A stretch of 6,872 nt of DNA from CAYVQE01 sp964633205. Its GTDB lineage: Bacteria; Myxococcota; B64-G9. Shown in pieces: positions 1-5,553 of the stretch. Position numbers and translations under genes: made by a program. Below the pieces are notes generated by a model. The model saw nothing but the letters and a program-made list of their open reading frames with translations. It was not told the DNA's origin and made no database searches. The DNA lies in the NCBI GenBank assembly GCA_964633205.1, contig CAZWFN010000231.1:1-6872 (forward strand). Reading direction: 5' to 3'. How positions within the stretch are numbered: the first letter of the stretch is position 1; each line of letters starts with the position of its first letter.

Positions 1-52
1 CTTGACCTCACGGCCGATCTGGGAAATCAGCCGTAAAGTGCTGGGAGATTCT

Positions 53-76
53 GGGTTCGGGGGGAGTGAGGGGGGG
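53..76 (+). other. potential G-quadruplex motif
   Basis: Three G runs at 53-55 (3 G), 59-64 (6 G) and 70-76 (7 G) can be parsed as four GGG tracts with loops of 6, 5 and 1 bases. That fits the usual G3+ N1-7 quadruplex rule on the plus strand. It lies about 85 bases upstream of the best promoter candidate. In GC-rich genomes such runs can occur by chance, so any role in transcription is inference. Confidence 0.4.
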
Positions 77-158
77 CTGCTCGGTGGGCGGAAGCTTGCT
101 GGATTGATGCGTTCGGTGGGGTCGGGTCGGAGCGAATCGGTTCAGGGGGCTTCGGTTT

Positions 159-186
159 TTGGCCGGGGCTGAGGCTGTGGTACGGT
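159..186 (+). promoter_or_regulatory. weak sigma-70-like promoter candidate
   Basis: TTGGCC at 159-164 (four of six matches to TTGACA) is followed, after a 16-bp spacer, by TACGGT at 181-186 (three of six matches to TATAAT, including the TA and final T). Transcription would begin near 192-194, giving a leader of about 70 bases before the GTG start at 262. It is the best-placed candidate I can find, but both boxes are poor and GC-rich promoters are hard to recognise by eye. Confidence 0.25.
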
Positions 187-201
187 GGGCGGCGTTTGTC
201 G

Positions 202-219
202 GCAGAGCGGCAGCTCTGC
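202..219. promoter_or_regulatory. perfect inverted repeat, possible operator or leader hairpin
   Basis: GCAGAGC at 202-208 and GCTCTGC at 213-219 are perfect reverse complements separated by the 4-base loop GGCA. The element lies between the candidate promoter and the first start codon, about 10-28 bases past the predicted transcription start. As DNA it could be a dyad operator for the TetR protein encoded later in the operon. As RNA it could form a 7-bp hairpin 30 bases ahead of the ribosome binding site. There is no T tract after it, so it is not a classical terminator. Confidence 0.35.
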
Positions 220-249
220 TTTGCTGTGGCGGGGGGTTCGCTGGACGGC

Positions 250-256
250 GAGGAGG
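250..256 (+). promoter_or_regulatory. ribosome binding site that decides the transporter start
   Basis: GAGGAGG at 250-256 is a near-perfect Shine-Dalgarno sequence, 5 bases ahead of the GTG at 262. It favours GTG 262 over the in-frame TTG at 196, which has no comparable site, and over GTG 256, which overlaps the site. Confidence 0.75.
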
Positions 257-261
257 TGATC

Positions 262-2475
262 GTGGCTGACGCGGCTGGGCAGCAGGGCCAGGGCGGAGAG
301 ACGGAGCGCAGCAAGTTTCCGCCGCTGTATTGGCTGGTGGTGATGTTCGAGTTCTTCGAACGCGGCGCCTACTACGGCATGATGAGCGTGCTGTCGGTCT
401 ACATGGTCGACGAGCTGGCCATCCCCAAGCAGGACGTGGGCCTGATCAAGGGCACCATACAGCCGCTGCTCTACTTCCTGCCCATTCTGTCCGGCGCCCT
501 GGCCGACCGCTTCGGCTACCGGCGCATGCTGATGATCGCCTTCGCCCTGCTGGGCGGCGGCTACTTCCTGACCAGCCAGGCCACCGAGTACGCGGCGGTG
601 TTTCTGTCGCTGGTGGTCATGGGCCTGGGCGCCGGCATCTTCAAGCCCATCATCTCGGGCTCCATCGCCCGCTGCACCGACGAGAGCAACTCCACCCTGG
701 GCTTCGGCATCTTCTACTGGTCCATCAACCTGGGCGCCTTCCTGTTCCCGCTGGTGCTGGTGCCGCTGCTGCGCGACAACATCGGCTACGACTGGGTGAT
801 CATCGCCTCGGCCATCTGCACCGGGGCCATGCTGCTGCCCACCATCTTCCTCTTCCGCGAGCCGCCGCGCGACAGCGCCGAGCCGGCGGCCGCCGACGAG
901 ACCGCGGCCGGCGACCCGAGCGCGGCGAAGAAGCCCGGCCTGCTGCAGACCATGGCCAACGCCTTCGAGATCATCTACAGCCCGCTGATCCTGCTGGGCG
1001 CCTGGATGCGCCGCTCGGCCGCCGGCGCGGCCGTCGGCCTGCTGCTGCTGGGCGGGCTGCTGGCTAGCGGCGCCTTGACCTTCTCGGAACCGACGGGCTT
1101 CACCACCGTGTTCGCCGCCCGGGCCTACCCGGCCGGCGACGGTGTGCTGGTGGTGCGCGGCGAGCCCAACCAGTGCGCGGCCGAGCCCTTTGCGCTGCAG
1201 GTCGACGCCGAGCGCCGGCGCATCGTGCTGGAGCTGCTGCAGCCCGACGATCTGGACGCCTACGCCGCAGCCGTGATCGAGGCCCTGGATGCGGTGCCCT
1301 TCGCCCCGCGCATCGACGCCGAGCAGCTGGCCCGCTGGCGCGACGAGGCTGTCGCGCGCACCGTCTTCGAGGTGGAGTACGGGCCGGTGGCCGAGCCGGG
1401 CTACGCCCTGGAGGAGCGCGGCGGCGGCCGGCTGGCGCTGGTGCTCAACGACCCCGCGACCTGGCATCGACATCAGGACGCGGTGCTGGCGGGGCTGATG
1501 GCCGATCCGCGCACCGCCGCCATCGAGCCCGAGCAGCTCGCCGACTGGGTGCGCCGGGCCGACTACCGGTCCTTCTTCTGGCTCTACTTGGGGTTGATGC
1601 TGCTGGCCGGGCTGATCATGCAGCGGCTGGCCCCGGCCTTCAAAGCCGGCGGCGGCGGGCGCAAGCTGCTGCTGATGGGCGGCAGCCTGGCGCTGCTGTA
1701 TGCCATCATCTGGCTGCTGCCCGGGCTGAGCCTGTTCGCCCGCATCCTGACCAGCGTGCTGTCGCTGACCCTGCTGTCGTTGTTCGCCATCGATTACAAG
1801 GAGCTGGGCCGGTTCACCGACCACCTGCGCTTTCTGGCCATGGTGGTCATCTACTCGGGCTTCTGGGTGCTGTACTTCCAGATGTTCGACTCGGTGCTGT
1901 GGTACGTGCAGGCCTACGTCGATCCCAGCGCCCTGAACCAGGCCATCAACGGCTTTTTGGGCTGGCTCGGCATCGAGGCCCGCTGGCGCTTCGACGTCGA
2001 GGGCGTGACCTACATCAACGCCGGCACCATCATCCTGCTGCAGCTGTTCATCTCGCGCATCGTCAAGAAGACCAAGGCCCTGCCCACCATGGTGGTCGGC
2101 ATCTGCCTGGGCACCGCCGGCATGGCCATCCTGGCCATCTCCACCGGCATCTGGGTCTTTCTGGCCGGCATCGTGCTGTTCTCCATCGGCGAGATGACCG
2201 CCCACCCCAAGTTCATCGCCTACGTGGGCCAGACCGCGCCGCGTTCGCGGGTGGCCATGTACATGGGCTATCTGTTTCTGTACGGTGTGATAGGCTCCAG
2301 CTTGGGCGGCGTGGTCGGCGCCAGGCTCTATGTCAAGGTGGTCGACCAGATGAACCAGCCGCAGACCCTGTGGCTGATCTTCGCCGGCATCGGGGTGGCG
2401 ACCGTGATCGCGTTGCTGCTGTACCACCTCTTTTTGGCCGACAAGGACGAGGCGCCGGCCGCGGACGGGGAGTGA
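262..2475 (+). CDS. POT/PTR2-family (MFS) transporter with large central insertion
   Basis: Predicted 737-residue inner-membrane protein of the proton-dependent oligopeptide transporter family within the MFS, expected to take up small peptides or related solutes with protons. Family marks are clear: ExxERxxYY-like FEFFERGAYYG in helix 1 (E30, E33, R34), an MFS motif-A-like GALADRFGYRR loop, the KP pair in helix 4 (K128), the PTR2 signature FYWSINLGAF (151-160), FWVLYFQ in helix 7 (534-540) and the helix-10 GEMxxxP motif (E644, P649). Prokaryotic relatives are usually about 450-550 residues. Here, between helices 6 and 7, there is an extra helix (about 254-273), a soluble segment (about 275-436) and about three more hydrophobic segments (437-455, 470-488, 492-512). 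The start is GTG 262, preceded by GAGGAGG; a TTG at 196 would add 22 unlikely residues. The stop is 4 bases before the flavodiiron gene. Family assignment is confident; the substrate is unknown, and the insertion may alter function. Confidence 0.88.
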   Translation: MADAAGQQGQGGETERSKFPPLYWLVVMFEFFERGAYYGMMSVLSVYMVDELAIPKQDVGLIKGTIQPLLYFLPILSGALADRFGYRRMLMIAFALLGGGYFLTSQATEYAAVFLSLVVMGLGAGIFKPIISGSIARCTDESNSTLGFGIFYWSINLGAFLFPLVLVPLLRDNIGYDWVIIASAICTGAMLLPTIFLFREPPRDSAEPAAADETAAGDPSAAKKPGLLQTMANAFEIIYSPLILLGAWMRRSAAGAAVGLLLLGGLLASGALTFSEPTGFTTVFAARAYPAGDGVLVVRGEPNQCAAEPFALQVDAERRRIVLELLQPDDLDAYAAAVIEALDAVPFAPRIDAEQLARWRDEAVARTVFEVEYGPVAEPGYALEERGGGRLALVLNDPATWHRHQDAVLAGLMADPRTAAIEPEQLADWVRRADYRSFFWLYLGLMLLAGLIMQRLAPAFKAGGGGRKLLLMGGSLALLYAIIWLLPGLSLFARILTSVLSLTLLSLFAIDYKELGRFTDHLRFLAMVVIYSGFWVLYFQMFDSVLWYVQAYVDPSALNQAINGFLGWLGIEARWRFDVEGVTYINAGTIILLQLFISRIVKKTKALPTMVVGICLGTAGMAILAISTGIWVFLAGIVLFSIGEMTAHPKFIAYVGQTAPRSRVAMYMGYLFLYGVIGSSLGGVVGARLYVKVVDQMNQPQTLWLIFAGIGVATVIALLLYHLFLADKDEAPAADGE

Positions 2476-2479
2476 GCGC

Positions 2480-3682
2480 ATGGAATCCATCGTCGAGGTG
2501 GCCGACGGCATCCACTGGGTGGGCGCCAACGACCGCGAGACCGATCTGTTCGAGAACATCTGGCCGCTGCCCCACGGGGTGGCCTACAACTCCTACCTGG
2601 TCCGCGGCGACAAGACGGCGCTGATCGATACCGTCAAGACGGTCAACGGCCCGCCCTTCTTGTCGCGCGTGCGCGAGCTGCTCGGGCCCGACGGCCGGCT
2701 GGACTACCTGGTGTTCAACCACGTCGAGCCCGATCACTCGGGCATCGTGCGGGTGGTGCGCGAGATCTGGCCCGACGTGACCATCATCGGCAACAAGAAG
2801 ACGGCCGAGTTTCTGGGCCACCTGCACGGGGTGGTCGACAATATTCAGATCATCGGCGACGGCGACGCGCTCGAGCTAGGTGGGCGCACCCTGCGCTTCC
2901 ACCTGGTGCCCATGGTCCACTGGCCCGAGACCATGGTCACCCACGACGAGCGCACCGGGGTGCTGTTCTCCTGCGACGCCTTCGGCGCCTTCGGCACCCT
3001 GGACGGCGGGTTGTTCGACGACCAGATCGACGTGGCCCGGGCCGAGTCCGAGATGCTGCGCTACTATTCGAACATCGTCGGGCGCTACTCGATGATGGTG
3101 GCCAAGGCGCTGGACAAGCTGGCCGGGCTGGACGTCAAGATCATCTGCCCCTCCCACGGTCCGGTCTGGCGCAGCGACCCGGGCGAGGTGATCGCGCGCT
3201 ACCGCCGCTGGGCCAACTACGAGGCCGAGCGCGGCGCGGTGCTGTGCTACGGCTCCATGTACGCCAACACCCGGCGCATGATGGAGTCGGTGGCCGAGGG
3301 TCTGGGCGCCGGCGGCGAGAAGCGCATCGTGGTCCACGACGTGTCGCGCATCCACCTGTCCACCATGCTGCGCGATGCCTGGCGCTACCGGGCGGTGATC
3401 CTGGGCGCGCCCACCTACGACATGAAGCTCTACCCGCCCATGGCCCACCTGGTCGATCTGCTCGAGCGCAAGGGCTTGAAGAACCGGCTGCTGGGCATCT
3501 TCGGCTCCTACGGCTGGTCGGGCGGCGGGGTCTCGGCGCTGCAGGGCTTCGCCGAGCGCAGCGGCTGGGAGCTGATCGAGCCGGTGGTCGAGGCGCGCTT
3601 CAGCCCGGAGCCCGAACTGCTCGAGCAGTGCCGCGCCCTGGGCCGCAGCGTGGCCCGCCGGCTGGCCGAGCAGGACGACTGA
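2480..3682 (+). CDS. fprA: class A flavodiiron protein (O2/NO reductase)
   Basis: A 400-residue cytoplasmic flavodiiron protein, the typical length for the two-domain class without a fused rubredoxin. Residues 1 to about 250 form the metallo-beta-lactamase-like domain. Every diiron ligand of the family is present: H81, E83, D85 and H86 (HVEPDHS), H147 (HWPET), D166 (SCDAFG) and H226 (SHGP). Residues from about 253 form the flavodoxin domain, with FMN-binding loops YGSMYANT (257-264), GAPTY and GSYGWSGGG. The family reduces O2 to water and/or NO to N2O, using electrons from rubredoxin or a flavin reductase; the sequence does not say which substrate is preferred, and no electron donor gene lies in the window. 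ATG 2480 is preceded by GGGGAG at 2467-2472, which overlaps the end of the transporter gene, so the two are probably translationally coupled. The symbol fprA denotes the family, not a proven orthologue. Confidence 0.95.
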   Translation: MESIVEVADGIHWVGANDRETDLFENIWPLPHGVAYNSYLVRGDKTALIDTVKTVNGPPFLSRVRELLGPDGRLDYLVFNHVEPDHSGIVRVVREIWPDVTIIGNKKTAEFLGHLHGVVDNIQIIGDGDALELGGRTLRFHLVPMVHWPETMVTHDERTGVLFSCDAFGAFGTLDGGLFDDQIDVARAESEMLRYYSNIVGRYSMMVAKALDKLAGLDVKIICPSHGPVWRSDPGEVIARYRRWANYEAERGAVLCYGSMYANTRRMMESVAEGLGAGGEKRIVVHDVSRIHLSTMLRDAWRYRAVILGAPTYDMKLYPPMAHLVDLLERKGLKNRLLGIFGSYGWSGGGVSALQGFAERSGWELIEPVVEARFSPEPELLEQCRALGRSVARRLAEQDD

Positions 3683-3683
3683 C

Positions 3684-3690
3684 GAGGAGG
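3684..3690 (+). promoter_or_regulatory. ribosome binding site of the Sel1-repeat gene
   Basis: GAGGAGG lies 9 bases ahead of ATG 3700. It fixes the start of the Sel1-repeat gene, whose reading frame happens to stay open far upstream, inside the flavodiiron gene. Confidence 0.75.
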
Positions 3691-3699
3691 TCCAGCGCC

Positions 3700-4908
3700 A
3701 TGGCGACGCGAAAAAAAACCACCGCGAAAAGGGCGACCAAGACCCCGCGAAAAGCGCGCGGGGCGGCAAAAAGCGCCGCGAAGCCCGCAAAGAAGGGCAA
3801 GCCCGCAAAGAAGAGCAAGCCCGCAAACAAGAGCAAGCCCGCAAACAAGCCCGCAAAGAAGAGCAAGCCCGCAAACAAGAGCAAGCCCGCAAAGACCCCG
3901 CGGAAATCGCGCGGGGCGGCAAGCGGCGCCGAGAAGCCTAACAAGTCCCCGCGGCTGCCCAGCTCCCTGCCGGCGCTGCGGCGGCGGGCAGCGGCCGGCG
4001 AGTCGGAAGCCCAGTACGCGCTGGCGCTGCGCCTGCTCGATGCGGCCCGCTCGGCCGAGCAGCGGGCCGAGGGCGCCGACTGGTTGCAGCGGGTGGCCGC
4101 GGCCGGTCACGTCGCGGCCCAGCGCGATCTGTCCTTCTGCTTCCATGCGGGCATCGGCGTCGAGCCCGACGCCGGCCAGGCGGTGCGCTGGGCCCGGGCG
4201 GCGGCCGAGCAGGACGACTCCATCGCCCAGTACAACCTGTGGCTGGCCTACGCCAACGGCATCGGGGTGGCGCGCAACCGGCGCACCGCCCGGCGCTGGT
4301 TGGAGCGCGCGGCCGCGGCCGGCTACCCGGACGCGCTGACCGCCCTGGGCCAGCAGCGGCTGGAGCACGGTCCGGGCCAGGCCGAGCGCGAGGCTGGCCT
4401 GGCGCTGCTGCGGCGCGCCGCCCGGCGGGCCGAGCCCGAGGCCCAGTGGACCCTGGGACTGGTCTACGAGAACGGCTGGCTGGTGGGCGCCGACGCCCGG
4501 CGGGCCTTCGCCTGGTACCGCAAGGCGGCCGAGCAGGGCCACGCCGTGGCCCAGGCCCGCGTCGGCCAGGCCTACTACGAGGGCGAGGGGGTGCGCCGCG
4601 ATCGCAAGCAGGCGCTGGAGTGGCTGCGGCGCGCGGCCGCCCAGGACGAGCCCTCGGCCCAGACCAGCCTGGGGTTGATCCACCTCGAGGGCGAGGCGGT
4701 GCGGCGCGACCCGGCCCGGGCCCGCGACCTGTTGGAGCGGGCCGCCGCGCAGGACCACCCGGACGCCCTGTTCGCCCTCGGTGGCATGTTGCTGACCGGC
4801 GAAGGGGTGGCCGTCGACGAGGACGCCGCCCGCGGCTACCTGCGCCGGGCGGCCGCGCTGGGCGACGAGGAGGCCGTCGAGGTGCTGGCCGGCCTGGACG
4901 CGGGCTGA
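3700..4908 (+). CDS. Lys/Pro/Ala-rich N-terminus fused to eight Sel1 repeats
   Basis: Predicted 402-residue protein in two parts. Residues 1 to about 85 are almost only Lys, Ala, Pro, Ser, Arg, Asn and Thr, built from KPAKKS/KPANKS hexapeptides and two TPRKxRGAA blocks. This resembles the tails of histone H1-like nucleoid proteins and should be disordered and strongly basic. Residues 102-389 are eight consecutive 36-residue Sel1-type repeats (starting at 102, 138, 174, 210, 246, 282, 318 and 354), with recurrent AQxxLGxxYxxGxGVxRD and AxxWxRRAAxQG patterns. The protein ends with a 13-residue stub. Sel1 repeats form alpha-solenoids that scaffold protein-protein contacts. No signal peptide or membrane segment is seen, so a cytoplasmic location is likely; nucleic-acid binding by the basic tail is inference. 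Repeat 4 is the most divergent. The start is ATG 3700 with GAGGAGG upstream, 17 bases after the flavodiiron stop. The specific role is unknown. Confidence 0.88.
   Translation: MATRKKTTAKRATKTPRKARGAAKSAAKPAKKGKPAKKSKPANKSKPANKPAKKSKPANKSKPAKTPRKSRGAASGAEKPNKSPRLPSSLPALRRRAAAGESEAQYALALRLLDAARSAEQRAEGADWLQRVAAAGHVAAQRDLSFCFHAGIGVEPDAGQAVRWARAAAEQDDSIAQYNLWLAYANGIGVARNRRTARRWLERAAAAGYPDALTALGQQRLEHGPGQAEREAGLALLRRAARRAEPEAQWTLGLVYENGWLVGADARRAFAWYRKAAEQGHAVAQARVGQAYYEGEGVRRDRKQALEWLRRAAAQDEPSAQTSLGLIHLEGEAVRRDPARARDLLERAAAQDHPDALFALGGMLLTGEGVAVDEDAARGYLRRAAALGDEEAVEVLAGLDAG
3739..3922 (+). repeat. 18-bp coding tandem repeats flanked by a 31-bp direct repeat
   Basis: Within the Sel1-repeat gene, an 18-bp unit (AAGCCCGCAAAGAAGAGC, with an AAC/AAG switch and one G for A) repeats from 3781 to 3894. 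Full units begin at 3781, 3799, 3817, 3847 and 3865, and 12-base partial units begin at 3835 and 3883. Each unit encodes K-P-A-K/N-K-S/G. The array is bracketed by imperfect 31-bp direct copies at 3739-3769 and 3892-3922, encoding TPRKARGAA and TPRKSRGAA. Each copy contains the inverted pair CCCCGCG...CGCGGGG around a 7-base loop. All units are multiples of three, so unit gain or loss would keep the frame. Confidence 0.9.
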
Positions 4909-4925
4909 GCCCGGGTGGGGTGGCG

Positions 4926-5534
4926 ATGACCAAGCACCTGCCGGAAGACGTGCGCCGCCAGCAGATTCTCGATGCGGCCCGCAAGTGTTTCATCGAGAAG
5001 GGCTACTACCCGACCCGGATGGAGGACATCGCCCGCGCCGCCGCGCTGAGCAAGGGTGGCATCTACTTCCACTTCGAGAGCAAGAAGCGGATCTTCGAAG
5101 CCCTGGTGCGCCAGGAGTACGAGGAGTCGGCGCAGTTTCTGGAGTCGATCGCCGAGGCCGACGGCGACTACGCCGAGATGTTCCAGGCCATGGCCCGCCA
5201 CTACCTGGTCACCTTCGGCCAGCGGCCCGAGCAGCCGCGTTTCTTCATGGTCATGGGCGAGATGGCGGGCCGTGACGAGTCGGTGCGCCGGATGCTGGCC
5301 GCGCTGCAGGACGAGTACAACCAGGTGGTCGGCCGCATCATCCAGGCCGGCATCGACGCCGGCGCCATCAAGCCGGTCGACCCGCGGGCGGCGGCCATCC
5401 TGCTCAAGGGCATCATCGACGCGGTCGAGGGCTACATGGCCATCGGGCTGGACATGGACATCGAGCGGCTGCTGGCCACCGGCATGGAGCTGCTCAGCGA
5501 CGGCCTGCTGCAGCGAGCGGCCGGCGGCGATTGA
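4926..5534 (+). CDS. TetR-family transcriptional regulator
   Basis: A 202-residue protein of usual TetR length. Residues about 10-56 form the N-terminal helix-turn-helix: RRQQILDAARKCFIEKGYY, then MEDIARAAALSKGGIYFHFE, with the recognition helix around S42-F50 and the canonical YFHF(E)SKK ending. The remaining helical domain (about 60-202) would bind a ligand and dimerise; its ligand cannot be read from sequence. Such proteins usually repress nearby transporter or detoxification genes until an inducer binds. It is the fourth gene of the operon, 17 bases after the Sel1 gene, rather than divergent from its likely target, so any control of this operon would include itself. The inverted repeat at 202-219 is a candidate site. 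ATG 4926 follows GGTGGGG at 4914-4920; an in-frame GTG at 4920 would add only two residues. Confidence 0.93.
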   Translation: MTKHLPEDVRRQQILDAARKCFIEKGYYPTRMEDIARAAALSKGGIYFHFESKKRIFEALVRQEYEESAQFLESIAEADGDYAEMFQAMARHYLVTFGQRPEQPRFFMVMGEMAGRDESVRRMLAALQDEYNQVVGRIIQAGIDAGAIKPVDPRAAAILLKGIIDAVEGYMAIGLDMDIERLLATGMELLSDGLLQRAAGGD

Positions 5535-5553
5535 CGGACCTTCGGCTTTCGGC

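Larger units (their letters stand above)
1..261. other. G-rich non-coding leader upstream of the operon
   Basis: No convincing gene is visible here on either strand. The plus strand is strikingly rich in G runs, so the reading frames give low-complexity Gly/Arg/Ser peptides on plus and Pro-rich peptides on minus, which is not protein-like. In the first plus frame an 11-codon open stretch ends in TAA at 34-36. It could be the last codons of a gene starting outside the window, but it is too short to judge. The stretch also contains a G-quadruplex-type motif, a weak promoter candidate, an inverted repeat and the ribosome binding site of the first gene, all listed separately. I read it as the operon's control region. 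Confidence 0.6.

Noticed and set aside
1..36. C-terminal end of an upstream gene in the first frame, stopping at TAA 34-36
   Set aside because: Only 11 codons are available, with no recognisable motif, so it cannot be told from chance.
196..261. TTG start at 196 for the transporter
   Set aside because: It has no Shine-Dalgarno sequence of similar quality, and the extra residues are not typical of the family. GTG 262 has GAGGAGG 5 bases upstream.
142..2559. 805-residue minus-strand open frame across the transporter gene
   Set aside because: Its composition is dominated by Gln, His, Gly, Asp and Ala with no recognisable domain, as expected for the antisense of a GC-rich gene. The plus strand has clear POT motifs over the same stretch.
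3244..3699. Upstream extension of the Sel1 gene's frame into the flavodiiron gene
   Set aside because: The extension is Arg/Gly/Pro-rich shadow sequence overlapping the flavodoxin domain. ATG 3700 with its ribosome binding site explains the real start.
3781..3894. Short repeats as a CRISPR array
   Set aside because: The units are contiguous 18-bp coding repeats with no unique spacers, and they continue the protein reading frame.
3938..4993. Long minus-strand open frames opposite the Sel1 gene
   Set aside because: They are Arg/Pro/Gly/Ala-rich low-complexity translations typical of GC-rich antisense, and they contradict the eight clean Sel1 repeats on the plus strand.
5056..5553. Upstream extension of the pseudouridine synthase frame through the TetR gene
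   Set aside because: It is Ser/Arg/Trp-rich shadow sequence. The TetR protein in the other frame has a clear helix-turn-helix, and the synthase fold begins after ATG 5554.
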